Assembly: GCF_011388195.1 (NCBI RefSeq) | Contig: NZ_CP049990.1 | Span: 3,127,900-3,191,899, forward strand | Source: Pusillimonas sp. DMV24BSW_D | GTDB lineage: Bacteria; Pseudomonadota; Gammaproteobacteria; Burkholderiales; Burkholderiaceae_B | Direction: 5' to 3' | DNA length: 64,000 nt | Shown: positions 8,782 to 17,372 of the stretch, one piece after another | Numbering within the stretch: the stretch's first letter is position 1 | Layout of the letters: every line of letters begins with the position of its first letter | Program-made: the position numbers and the translations under genes | Notes under the pieces: generated by a model | The model's database searches: none | Told to the model about the DNA's origin: nothing | What the model saw: only the letters and a program-made list of their open reading frames with translations

Positions 8782-11556
8782 ATGAAAAATACCAATAAGC
8801 GGCGCATACCCACGACATTTGCAGCGCTACTCACCCTCATCTCCCTATCAGCAGGCGCGGAGAACTTCGACACGCCGGAATATCGGCAACAGTACGGCCT
8901 GGCCATGATCAACGCCGCACAGGCCTACCAACAAGGGTTCACCGGCCAAGGGGTTCGCGTGGGCGTCATGGACTCAGGCATATTCAGCCTACATCCGGAA
9001 TTCCAGGGGCGTATCGGCGGTGGCTGGGACATCTACAACAACAGGGCGATTACGCAAGACTGGGGCATTGATCTGGAAGGGCACGGTACCCATGTGTCCG
9101 GCATTATTGCCGCCAACCGCAACGGTATCGGCATGCACGGCGTTGCATTTAATTCGCAAATCGTCATGATCCGCAGTGATGACGACGGAGAAGAAGAAAC
9201 GGAAGAAAGCTACGAGCAAGAAGATATTGCTTTTGCGCGCGGATGGAATCGGGCGGCCACATTTAACTTACCCATACTGAACGCCAGCCTTGGTTACAAC
9301 GGCTGCGACCCGGGTGACAGCGGCTCACTGGCGGAACCATGCAATATCCTGGACTACGGTAACGCCGAGAATATCGAAGAACGGTATCCCCGATCCCTTG
9401 AGGGTCTGCGCGCATTAACCCGCGGCGACACCCTGATGGTGATCTCCACCGGCAACGAACAACAACCCAGCCCGGATATGCTGGCAGGCCTGCCCCATTA
9501 CTTCGACGAATTTGAAGACAATTGGGTTGCTGTTGCAGCACTTGGGGAAGATGGCCAACTGGCGGGCTATTCGAACCTGTGCGGCGTCGCTGCACAGTGG
9601 TGTATTTCCGCCCCCGGCGGCGATTGGGACGAAACACGCGGCATCTATTCAACCAAAACCGGCGGTGGCTACGTGCGCATGTCGGGCACGTCGATGGCGG
9701 CACCTCATGTTGCGGGTGCCGCTGCTTTGGTAAAGGAGGCATTCCCATTCTTCAAGGCCTACCATTTGCAACAAACGCTTTTGACTACGGCAACTGATAT
9801 TGGCGTCACGGGGGTCGACAGCACCTACGGTTGGGGCGCGCTGAATGTCGGCAAAGCCGTAAAAGGCCCAGGCGCCTTTACCGATGATTTCGCCGTCGAC
9901 ACGCTGGGATACAACGCGACTTTCTCAAACGATATTGGCGGCAACGGCAAACTCATCAAGCTTGGTCAGGGCTCGATAACCCTTACCGGAACCAACAGCT
10001 ACCAGGGCGGCACGGATATTGTTGGCGGCAAGGTCATCATGAACGGTGTCCAAACCTCAACCACCACCGTTCGATCAGGCGGCACACTGGGCGGCACCGG
10101 CACGATTCAAGACGTCCAAAACTATGGGGTGGTGGCGCCGGGTAACTCTATTGGCACGTTGAATGTATTTGGTGACTACACAGCCTACCCAGGCTCACGC
10201 CTGGAAATCGAAGTGAATGAAAACAACGCCACCGATGTTCTGCAAGTTACAGGCAACGTTCAACTGGATGGCACGCTGGCACTTGCAGGCGGACCCTTCC
10301 GGCAAGGCGTCGACTACAACTTCCTGGCCGTTAACGGCGGAACGGTCAGTGGAACCTTCGCAGATATTGATACCGACCTCGTGTTTCTTTCACCCAGCTT
10401 ACGCATTAACAACAGCGGCGCCATTTTGGATGTCCAACGCAATGGCGTTGCGTTTTCACGCTACCTGACAACGTCCAACCAGATTTCGGTCGCCAATGCG
10501 TTAGACACACTCTCAAGCAGTCCGCCGGCTGCCATGAGCGCGATTTTTGACGATTTGCTGAATTCAACACAAACCTCGATCGGGGGCATTGCTGACTCAC
10601 TTTCCGGAGAGGGCCATGCCAGTGTGCAAAGCGCCCTATTGCAAGCCGCTTATCAAAGAACCAACCGGTTATCTGAGCGGATAGGCGGGGCGCTGGATCT
10701 TGCCGCCTCGTCTTCCACCTACCCGCTATGGGTCACTTTCGACAACCAATGGCAATCGATGAACGGGCGCAACGGCGCCGCTGACACCCGCTACCGTAAT
10801 CATGGGTTTACCTTGGGCGGCGATTTTTCAATTGGATCGGACTGGCGCGCAGGCCTTGCACTGGGTTACAGCGATGGTCGAGTGGAAACCGACGCGCGCC
10901 AAACAAGTACCGACGCCGACAATTACGCCGTATCCCTATATTCCGGCAAAAGCTGGCGCAACGGGAACAGCAGGCTGAATCTGCTATTGGGGGCGAGCCT
11001 TTCGCGTCACAATCTTGATGCACAGCGCACGGTTAGCACAGGCGGAGCGCAAACGCTTACGACCAATTACCACGGTTATGGCCGGCAAATGTTTGCTGAA
11101 CTCGGTTACGCGTTTCAGGTTAGCCCGGCGGGCATGCTTGAGCCCTACGCATCCGTGGCATGGTCATCGTTAAAAACGCGCGGCTTTACCGAATCGGGCG
11201 GCGCTGCGGCACTGACGGCCGAAAGCCGCACCGATAACGTGGGAACCCTGACGCTTGGCCTTCGTGGTTTGACTCATGTATCCATTGCCAAAAAAGAAGC
11301 GCGCTTGCGCGCTGGAATCGGATGGCGCTATGCCGCCGGCGACCTGACACCGACACGCCGTATGCAGTTCGTTGCAGCACCCACGGCAACATACACCGTT
11401 GAAGGCACCGCGCTGGCACGCAATGCCCTGGTCATGGAGTTAGGGGCCGAGGTCGATCTGGGGCGTTACAGCACCCTGGGTTTGGCGTATAACGGCCAAT
11501 TCGGCGACGGCACGTCTGACAACGCAGGCTCCGTCAACTTGCGCATCAGGTTCTAG
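8782..11556 (+). CDS. Subtilisin-type (S8) serine protease autotransporter
   Basis: A type Va secreted protease of 924 residues. After an N-terminal signal peptide (basic MKNTNKRR, hydrophobic core, SAGAEN) comes an S8 domain with all catalytic residues: Asp64 in GVMDSG, His101 in GHGTHVSG, Asn225 in STGNE and Ser304 in SGTSMAAPHVAG. An autotransporter-associated strand repeat follows near residues 395-440 (GTNSYQGGT, then GGTLGGTGTI). A 12-strand-barrel type autotransporter domain takes up the last roughly 280 residues and ends in Phe (NLRIRF). An acidic loop, DDDGEEETEESYEQED, sits near residues 133-148. I chose ATG 8782 because the upstream frame adds 19 basic residues before a good signal peptide. 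Substrate and self-processing sites are unknown. Confidence 0.92.
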   Translation: MKNTNKRRIPTTFAALLTLISLSAGAENFDTPEYRQQYGLAMINAAQAYQQGFTGQGVRVGVMDSGIFSLHPEFQGRIGGGWDIYNNRAITQDWGIDLEGHGTHVSGIIAANRNGIGMHGVAFNSQIVMIRSDDDGEEETEESYEQEDIAFARGWNRAATFNLPILNASLGYNGCDPGDSGSLAEPCNILDYGNAENIEERYPRSLEGLRALTRGDTLMVISTGNEQQPSPDMLAGLPHYFDEFEDNWVAVAALGEDGQLAGYSNLCGVAAQWCISAPGGDWDETRGIYSTKTGGGYVRMSGTSMAAPHVAGAAALVKEAFPFFKAYHLQQTLLTTATDIGVTGVDSTYGWGALNVGKAVKGPGAFTDDFAVDTLGYNATFSNDIGGNGKLIKLGQGSITLTGTNSYQGGTDIVGGKVIMNGVQTSTTTVRSGGTLGGTGTIQDVQNYGVVAPGNSIGTLNVFGDYTAYPGSRLEIEVNENNATDVLQVTGNVQLDGTLALAGGPFRQGVDYNFLAVNGGTVSGTFADIDTDLVFLSPSLRINNSGAILDVQRNGVAFSRYLTTSNQISVANALDTLSSSPPAAMSAIFDDLLNSTQTSIGGIADSLSGEGHASVQSALLQAAYQRTNRLSERIGGALDLAASSSTYPLWVTFDNQWQSMNGRNGAADTRYRNHGFTLGGDFSIGSDWRAGLALGYSDGRVETDARQTSTDADNYAVSLYSGKSWRNGNSRLNLLLGASLSRHNLDAQRTVSTGGAQTLTTNYHGYGRQMFAELGYAFQVSPAGMLEPYASVAWSSLKTRGFTESGGAAALTAESRTDNVGTLTLGLRGLTHVSIAKKEARLRAGIGWRYAAGDLTPTRRMQFVAAPTATYTVEGTALARNALVMELGAEVDLGRYSTLGLAYNGQFGDGTSDNAGSVNLRIRF

Positions 11557-11565
11557 GTCGGAGAC

Positions 11566-11597
11566 CGGCAGTTCAATCACTCGTAATTGAACTGCCG
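11566..11597. repeat. 12-bp perfect inverted repeat at convergent gene ends
   Basis: CGGCAGTTCAAT (11566-11577) and ATTGAACTGCCG (11586-11597) pair perfectly around an 8-base loop. It sits between the convergent protease and LysR genes and overlaps the LysR stop. No U-run follows on either strand, so it may be a weak or factor-assisted terminator, or an mRNA-stabilising hairpin. Confidence 0.5.
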
Positions 11598-12464
11598 AAC
11601 CAGCGTCAGAAACGCATGCAAAATCGGCGAAGTGTCATCACGCCGATACATGCAGCTTAGCTCGATGTCTTTCAGCGTGTTTGAACGCAACGGCCTGTAC
11701 ACCACGTTAGGCAAATTCAGGGTTTGAGCCGACTGCGTTGTAATACATACCCCAAAACCGCTTGCCACCATAGCAATACACGTCACGATGTCATCGGTTG
11801 CCTGCTCTACCTTGAATTTCAAACCCTCAGCTCGAAACGCGGCAGCAATCTCTTCGCCCAACCCGTGCATCGGTGCATTCGGATAGACCACCAAGGGCTC
11901 GTTATCGAGATCGGCCAATGTAATATAGGCCCGATCGCATAAAGGGTGCCCCTTGTACAAGCCCACCAAAAAGGGTTCGCGCAAGACAATCTCTACCGCA
12001 AGGTCGTCTTCGTCGGGCACCAGGCGATTAAACCCGATGGTAATGCGTCGGTCACGCAACGCCTCCAACTGTTGGGCTTTCGTCATGTTGTACAGCGCCA
12101 CTTTAACCTTGGGCCGACGTTGGCGAAACTCGCTTAGAATCCGCGGAATCGCGTTCAACACGCCTGAGCTAAAAAACGCGACATCAAGACGCCCGATATA
12201 ACCCTGTTCCGCCAATTGCGCCCGCTCTTCGGCACGACGGCTCAACGCCAATACATTCGGCACCTCTTCAAGCAACGCCCGACCGGCTTCGGTGAGTTCG
12301 GCGCCTTTGGGCGTGCGCGTAAAAAGCGTGACGCCAAGGTCGTCTTCCAAGGCCTTGATATGCCGGGTAAGAGGCGGCTGCGTAATATGTAGTTTGGCTG
12401 CCGCCCGCCCGAAGTTTTGCTCCTGCGCCAACATTAAAAAGTAGCGCATCTGCTTTAGGTCCAT
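11577..12464 (-). CDS. LysR-family transcriptional regulator
   Basis: A DNA-binding activator/repressor of 295 residues, the usual LysR length. The N-terminal winged helix-turn-helix is clear: MDLKQMRYFLMLAQEQNFGR, LHITQPPLTRHIKALE, LFTRTPKGAELT. The C-terminal effector-binding domain resembles the CatM/BenM group (RRITIGFNRLV, VASGFGVCIT). It is divergent from the intradiol dioxygenase operon, and a LysR-type operator lies between them, so it probably controls that operon in response to an aromatic pathway compound. The effector is unknown. Confidence 0.9.
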   Translation of the reverse strand: MDLKQMRYFLMLAQEQNFGRAAAKLHITQPPLTRHIKALEDDLGVTLFTRTPKGAELTEAGRALLEEVPNVLALSRRAEERAQLAEQGYIGRLDVAFFSSGVLNAIPRILSEFRQRRPKVKVALYNMTKAQQLEALRDRRITIGFNRLVPDEDDLAVEIVLREPFLVGLYKGHPLCDRAYITLADLDNEPLVVYPNAPMHGLGEEIAAAFRAEGLKFKVEQATDDIVTCIAMVASGFGVCITTQSAQTLNLPNVVYRPLRSNTLKDIELSCMYRRDDTSPILHAFLTLVRQFNYE

Positions 12465-12499
12465 ACCGCCACCCTCATGGTATTCACAACAGCTCCATC

Positions 12500-12514
12500 A
12501 TACCGAAACGGTAT
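12500..12514. promoter_or_regulatory. Probable LysR-type operator (T-N11-A box)
   Basis: The 15-base sequence ATACCGAAACGGTAT is a perfect 6-3-6 inverted repeat containing the LysR consensus T-N11-A (TACCGAAACGGTA). It lies 36 bp upstream of the LysR start and about 97 bp upstream of the dioxygenase ATG, the usual place for a recognition site controlling divergent genes. An AT-rich stretch follows toward the dioxygenase. Confidence 0.6.
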
Positions 12515-12610
12515 CGAATTTTGATAATTTAGTATTGGACGATATGACGCATTCAATGCGAATATTAGAAGTTGGCCTACTTGACATTTATACGCTGTTC
12601 CCCGCGCGCC

Positions 12611-13555
12611 ATGATTATTAAAGACCAAAACGACGTTACCCAAGCCGTATTAGCGGAAATTTCCCGTGCGCCCAACCCGCGTTTCAGGGAAATCATGTCG
12701 TCCGCGGTTCAACACTTGCATGATTTTGCCCGCGACGCACAACTGACCGAAGCTGAGTTTCACCAAATGTGCCAGTACATTGCGCGCTTGGGGCAGCTTA
12801 CGACGCCGTCGCACAACGAAGTGGTGCTGGCATGTGGCTCGCTAGGCTTGTCGTCGCTGGTTTGTCTGTTGAACAACGGCAGTAACGGGCAAACCGAAAC
12901 AACCGCCAATTTAATGGGCCCGTTCTGGCGACTCAACTCGCCGGCCACGGAAAACGGCGGCTCCATTGTGCGCTCGCCTACGCCGGGCGACCCCATTTTC
13001 GTGGAGGCCTGGGTGAAAGACAAGAGCGGAAAGCCGGTTCGCGGTGCCAAAGTCGACGTCTGGCACACCTCTGCCGATGGTTTCTACGAAAACCAGGACC
13101 CCGAACAAGCGGAAATGAATCTGCGCGGCCAATTTACAACCGACGAAAATGGTTATATTGCTTTTCGCAGTGTGAAACCAGCCGGCTACCCCGTTCCTGT
13201 CTCGGGGCCGGTGGGTGAACTGCTTAAAGCGCAAGGGCGCCACAACATGCGCCCCGCACATATTCACTTTATGGTGTTTAAAGAAGGCTATAAAACCCAG
13301 TTTTCGCAAGTTTACTCAAGCGATGACCCCAATATCGAGACCGACGCCCAGTTCGGCGTAACCCAGGCACTTCTTGGAGAATACGTCAAACACAATGGGA
13401 ACGCCCCCAGCGCCGATATCACCGGCACGTGGTATTCACTGCAATGCGAATTTGTCATTGAGCCGGGTGAGGCAAAATTACCCAAACCGCCTATTACGGA
13501 AAAAACCAATGCGCCTCGACCCGACCGGGTCGTACTTGACCGCGTACCCGATTAA
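12611..13555 (+). CDS. Intradiol ring-cleavage dioxygenase (hydroxyquinol/catechol 1,2-dioxygenase-like)
   Basis: A non-haem Fe(III) dioxygenase that opens an aromatic diol or triol between the hydroxyls to give a muconate-type diacid. From the ATG at 12611 it is 314 residues: a helical dimerisation domain (about 1-100, typical of catechol/hydroxyquinol rather than protocatechuate enzymes), then the beta-sandwich catalytic domain. All four iron ligands are in place: Tyr159 (DGFYE), Tyr193 (AGYPVP), His217 and His219 (RPAHIH), with family-like spacing. A TTG start at 12572 is open but has no support. It heads an operon of lower meta-pathway genes with no maleylacetate reductase or muconate cycloisomerase, so hydroxyquinol or catechol may not be its real substrate; pyrogallol-type triols are considered in the findings. 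Confidence 0.88.
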   Translation: MIIKDQNDVTQAVLAEISRAPNPRFREIMSSAVQHLHDFARDAQLTEAEFHQMCQYIARLGQLTTPSHNEVVLACGSLGLSSLVCLLNNGSNGQTETTANLMGPFWRLNSPATENGGSIVRSPTPGDPIFVEAWVKDKSGKPVRGAKVDVWHTSADGFYENQDPEQAEMNLRGQFTTDENGYIAFRSVKPAGYPVPVSGPVGELLKAQGRHNMRPAHIHFMVFKEGYKTQFSQVYSSDDPNIETDAQFGVTQALLGEYVKHNGNAPSADITGTWYSLQCEFVIEPGEAKLPKPPITEKTNAPRPDRVVLDRVPD

Positions 13556-13597
13556 ACTATTTTTTATCTATTTACGTTTATCTGAAAGGACTCTTGG

Positions 13598-14404
13598 ATG
13601 ACGCCTGATCAAATTAAAACCGCCGCTGCCGCATTGCGCCAGGCTGCCGAAACCGGCCAAGCCATTGGCGCCTTGCGCAACGACTACCCGGAACTCACCA
13701 TTGAATCGGCTTACGCCATTCAGCAAATCAATACCGAACACCGGCTTAAACAAGGGCGGCGCCGCATTGGCTGCAAAATCGGCCTCACCTCACCCGCCGT
13801 TCAAAAGCAACTGGGGGTCGACCAACCCGACTTCGGCATGCTGTTCGACGATATGGGTTACGGCGACGGCGAACCGATTCCTTTTTCAGCATTGATGCAG
13901 CCCAAAGTCGAAGCAGAAATTGCTTTCGTGCTGAAGAAAGATCTCGACATGCCCAACCCGACACAAGTTGATGTCATGCAAGCCATCGATTACGCCTTGC
14001 CCGCCATTGAAATTGTAGGCAGCCGCATTGCCAATTGGGACATTCGCATTACCGACACTATTGCCGACAATGCTTCTTCGTCAACTTACGTACTGGGCAC
14101 CACTCCACGCCAACTGAGCGAATTCGACGTGCGTCTGTGCGGCATGGCCATGATGAAAAACGGCGAACCGGTATCAGTCGGCGCCGGCGCCGCCTGCCTG
14201 GGCAATCCAATTAATGCGGTTGTATGGCTCGCCCGAACGCTTTCCCGGCTGGGCACGCCGCTGCAGGCAGGCGAACTTGTTTTATCCGGCGCGCTAGGCC
14301 CCATGGCCCCAGTCAATCCGGGCGAAATTTTTGAAGCCAGAATTAATGGCCTGGGTAATGTCCGGGCAGTTTTTGAGCCAGACACTACGAAGGAAGACAA
14401 ATGA
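13598..14404 (+). CDS. 2-oxopent-4-enoate hydratase (2-hydroxypenta-2,4-dienoate hydratase)
   Basis: Adds water to 2-hydroxypenta-2,4-dienoate to give 4-hydroxy-2-oxovalerate, a lower meta-cleavage step (DmpE/XylJ/MhpD family). The 268-residue length fits. Family blocks are YAIQQIN, RRIGCKIGLTSPAVQKQLGV, PDFGMLFDDM, PKVEAEIAFVL (metal-binding Glu residues), NASSSTYVLG and LSGALGPMAPV. CTGAAAGGACTCTTGG before the ATG holds a GGA-containing ribosome-binding site. It ends in a 4-base ATGA overlap with the decarboxylase gene, which in known pathways forms a tight complex with this hydratase. Confidence 0.9.
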   Translation: MTPDQIKTAAAALRQAAETGQAIGALRNDYPELTIESAYAIQQINTEHRLKQGRRRIGCKIGLTSPAVQKQLGVDQPDFGMLFDDMGYGDGEPIPFSALMQPKVEAEIAFVLKKDLDMPNPTQVDVMQAIDYALPAIEIVGSRIANWDIRITDTIADNASSSTYVLGTTPRQLSEFDVRLCGMAMMKNGEPVSVGAGAACLGNPINAVVWLARTLSRLGTPLQAGELVLSGALGPMAPVNPGEIFEARINGLGNVRAVFEPDTTKEDK

Positions 14405-15168
14405 AGTCCATAGCTGAATACGCAGAACTTCTAGACGAAGCCGCGCGACTGGGCAACGAAGTGCCCCAGTTCGACACCGAAAACAAGCTCTCGCTGGAAG
14501 ACGCCTACGCCATCCAGAAAGCCTCGATCGACCGTCGCCTTAGCCGAGGCCAGCGTCGTGTGGGTGTAAAAATGGGCTTCACCAGCCGCGCGAAAATGAT
14601 CCAAATGGGCCTTTCCGATGTTATTTGGGGCCGTTTAACCGACGCCATGCAAGTAGAGGAAGGCGGCAGCATTGAATTGAAGGGCTATGTACACCCACGC
14701 GCGGAGCCTGAACTGGCCTTTTTGCTTAAGCGCCCCCTGGCAGGCGACGTCACCGGGCCGGAAGCCATGGCGGCAGTCGAGGCGATTGCACCGGCCATTG
14801 AAATTATTGACTCGCGCTACAAAGATTTCAAATTCACGTTACCCGAAGTGATTGCCGACAACGCCTCCTCCAGCAGTTTTGTCATCGGTGCCTGGCACGA
14901 CCCCAGAACTGATTTCAGCAACCTGGGTCTAACCTTAAGTATGAATGGCAAAACCGTTCAAGTAGGTTCAACCGCCGCGCTGCTGGGCAACCCGTTAAGG
15001 TCGCTGGTCGCCGCTGCGCGGGTTTCGGCGCAAGCGGGAGAACCGCTGCAAGCCGGCTGGATCGTTATGGCGGGCGGCGCAACACCGGCAGAATGGATCA
15101 AGCCGGGGCAATACGTTTCGGTTCAAATGGAAGGATTAGGTGAGTGCGGGTTCCACGCCAAAGACTAA
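14401..15168 (+). CDS. 4-oxalocrotonate decarboxylase
   Basis: Decarboxylates 4-oxalocrotonate (the keto form of 2-hydroxymuconate) to 2-hydroxypenta-2,4-dienoate, using a divalent metal (DmpH/XylI family). The 255-residue protein is paralogous to the preceding hydratase: shared blocks are YAIQKASID, RRVGVKMGFTSRAKM, HPRAEPELAFLLKRPL and DNASSSSFVIG. MGFTSRAKMIQMG and DSRYKDFKF are more typical of the decarboxylase than of the hydratase. It overlaps the hydratase gene by 4 bases. A decarboxylase here implies the pathway passes through a 2-hydroxymuconate-type diacid. Confidence 0.87.
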   Translation: MKSIAEYAELLDEAARLGNEVPQFDTENKLSLEDAYAIQKASIDRRLSRGQRRVGVKMGFTSRAKMIQMGLSDVIWGRLTDAMQVEEGGSIELKGYVHPRAEPELAFLLKRPLAGDVTGPEAMAAVEAIAPAIEIIDSRYKDFKFTLPEVIADNASSSSFVIGAWHDPRTDFSNLGLTLSMNGKTVQVGSTAALLGNPLRSLVAAARVSAQAGEPLQAGWIVMAGGATPAEWIKPGQYVSVQMEGLGECGFHAKD

Positions 15169-15246
15169 TGCACCCCACCCTTGCCGGAGCGACACAACGC
15201 CGCACCGGCCCTTGACTCGTTTTTATGACTCCTGCAGGAGCACACA

Positions 15247-16206
15247 ATGACACAGAAAGTAAAAGCCGCCATTATTGGTTCAGGCAATATCGGCACCGAC
15301 CTCATGATCAAAGTCATGCGCAACAGCAAAACCCTTGAAATGGGTGCCATGGTAGGGATCGACCCCAAATCCGACGGCCTGGCCCGCGCTGAGCGCATGG
15401 GTGTAGCCACGACCGCAGAAGGCATCGACGGCCTGGTGAAAATGGATGTTTTCAAGGAAATCGATGTGGTGTTCGACGCCACATCGGCTGGCGCCCACGC
15501 ACATCATAACGAGGTACTGCAAAAACACGGTGTGCAGGTTATCGACCTAACCCCGGCCGCCATTGGCCCGTTCGTTATTCCTGCGTTGAACCTGGAAGCG
15601 GAGAACGCCACCAACATGAACATGGTCACGTGCGGTGGCCAGGCCACCATTCCCATTGTGGGAGCCGTGTCGCAAGTGGCCAAAGTGCACTATGCGGAAA
15701 TCGTCGCCTCGATTTCCAGCAAATCGGCCGGGCCGGGTACCCGTGCCAACATCGATGAGTTTACCGAAACCACGCGCGACGCCATCGAAAAACTGGGCGG
15801 TGCCGAACGGGGCAAGGCCATTATTATTCTGAACCCGGCCGAACCGCCGCTGATTATGCGCGACACCGTGTTCGTCCTGTCGGAGCCCGCCGACCAGAAA
15901 AAAGTGGAAGAAAGCATCGAAAGAATGGTAGCCAAGGTGCAGTCGTACGTACCGGGCTATCGCCTGAAGCAGAAAGTGCAGTTCGACGTCATCGATGAAT
16001 CGGCCCCCATGAACGTACCGGGCATCGGCCCACGCCACGGTCTGAAAATTGCCGTCTACCTGGAAGTGGAAGGGGCGGCACATTATCTGCCCGCCTATGC
16101 CGGCAACCTCGATATCATGACTTCCGCCGCGCTGGCTTGCGGCGACATGATGGCGCGCCGTCGCCTTGAGGCAGGCATGTCAAGAACACAAAAGGAAGTG
16201 GTGTAA
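15247..16206 (+). CDS. Acetaldehyde dehydrogenase (acylating)
   Basis: Oxidises acetaldehyde with NAD+ and CoA to acetyl-CoA (DmpF/MhpF/XylQ family). At 319 residues it is the usual length. The N-terminal NAD-binding fold has [11 protein letters not shown]; the catalytic Cys is in [13 protein letters not shown] near residue 125; [20 protein letters not shown] is a family hallmark. A CTGCAGGAGCACACA ribosome-binding site precedes the ATG. Its stop overlaps the next start (TAATG), as expected for the aldolase-dehydrogenase pair, which channels acetaldehyde through a shared tunnel. Confidence 0.95.
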   Translation: MTQKVKAAIIGSGNIGTDLMIKVMRNSKTLEMGAMVGIDPKSDGLARAERMGVATTAEGIDGLVKMDVFKEIDVVFDATSAGAHAHHNEVLQKHGVQVIDLTPAAIGPFVIPALNLEAENATNMNMVTCGGQATIPIVGAVSQVAKVHYAEIVASISSKSAGPGTRANIDEFTETTRDAIEKLGGAERGKAIIILNPAEPPLIMRDTVFVLSEPADQKKVEESIERMVAKVQSYVPGYRLKQKVQFDVIDESAPMNVPGIGPRHGLKIAVYLEVEGAAHYLPAYAGNLDIMTSAALACGDMMARRRLEAGMSRTQKEVV

Positions 16207-17243
16207 TGGATACGCAAAAGAAACTCTATATCTCCGACGTAACCCTGCGTGACGGCAGCCATGCGATTCGGCATCAATACAGTGTCGATAACGTTCGCGC
16301 CATTGCCAAGGCACTTGATGAAGCCGGGGTGTACAGCATTGAAGTGGCGCACGGCGACGGCCTGGAAGGCTCCAGCTTCAACTACGGCTTTGGGGCACAC
16401 AGCGATGTGGAATGGATTACGGCGGCCGCCGAATCGGTTACCAACACCAAAATTGCCACCCTGCTGCTGCCGGGTATCGGCACCATGCACGACCTGCGCC
16501 GCGCCTACGATGCAGGCGCACGCGTAGTCCGTGTTGCCACACATTGCACGGAAGCCGATGTGTCCCGTCAACATATCGACTATGCCAATGAACTGGGTAT
16601 GGACGCAGTGGGCTTCCTGATGATGAGCCACATGATTCAACCGGCCCGGTTGGCCGAGCAAGCCAAGCTTATGGAAAGCTACGGCGCCAGTTGCATTTAT
16701 GTGGTCGACTCAGGCGGTGCGCTCACCATGAACGACGTGCGCGACCGTTTCCGTGCGCTGAAAGACGTTCTAAAGCCCGAAACCGAAACCGGTATTCACG
16801 CCCACCACAACCTTAGCCTGGGTGTGGCGAATTCCATCGTAGCGGTGGAAGAAGGTTGTGATCGCATCGACGCCAGCCTGGCGGGTATGGGTGCCGGTGC
16901 GGGCAATGCGCCGTTGGAGGTCTTCATTGCCGCAGCCGAACGGCTGGGCTGGAATCACGGTTGCGACCTTTACAAGCTTATGGACGCGGCCGACGACCTG
17001 GTGCGGCCGCTGCAAGACCGCCCGGTTCGGGTCGACCGCGAAACGCTTGCGCTCGGGTACGCCGGGGTTTATTCCAGCTTCCTGCGCCATGCGGAAGCAG
17101 CTGCCGCCAAATACAACCTGAAAACGGTGGATATCCTGGTTGAACTGGGCCGACGCAAAATGGTGGGCGGCCAGGAAGACATGATTGTCGACGTAGCACT
17201 TGACCTACTTGCAAGCCAGGAACAAATGAGCAACAATCAATAA
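16206..17243 (+). CDS. 4-hydroxy-2-oxovalerate aldolase
   Basis: Splits 4-hydroxy-2-oxovalerate into pyruvate and acetaldehyde (DmpG/MhpE/XylK family, class II, Mn2+ dependent). The 345-residue protein begins the TIM barrel with [14 protein letters not shown] (metal-binding Asp and catalytic Arg), has the HMGC-like core [12 protein letters not shown], and metal-binding [13 protein letters not shown]. The C-terminal DUF/communication domain ([14 protein letters not shown]) contacts the dehydrogenase. It overlaps the dehydrogenase gene by one base and is the last enzyme of the operon before the binding protein gene. Confidence 0.95.
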   Translation: MDTQKKLYISDVTLRDGSHAIRHQYSVDNVRAIAKALDEAGVYSIEVAHGDGLEGSSFNYGFGAHSDVEWITAAAESVTNTKIATLLLPGIGTMHDLRRAYDAGARVVRVATHCTEADVSRQHIDYANELGMDAVGFLMMSHMIQPARLAEQAKLMESYGASCIYVVDSGGALTMNDVRDRFRALKDVLKPETETGIHAHHNLSLGVANSIVAVEEGCDRIDASLAGMGAGAGNAPLEVFIAAAERLGWNHGCDLYKLMDAADDLVRPLQDRPVRVDRETLALGYAGVYSSFLRHAEAAAAKYNLKTVDILVELGRRKMVGGQEDMIVDVALDLLASQEQMSNNQ

Positions 17244-17372
17244 CCGTAACATTCAGCACACTTAATCTGACAGGGTTCTGAACAGTTATTGCCTGCTTGG
17301 AACCCTTTTTGCTTTAGGTGGGCATGCCTTAACGGTATTAGACTCATAACCAAAATTCTCAGGAGACGACTA

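Noticed and set aside
12572..12610. TTG start giving a longer dioxygenase
   Set aside because: The extra 13 residues are unlike the family and the ATG at 12611 gives a normal N-terminus.
15547..16083. Open frame of 178 codons antisense to acetaldehyde dehydrogenase
   Set aside because: His/Gly/Phe-rich translation typical of the reverse of a GC-biased gene; the + strand gene is certain.
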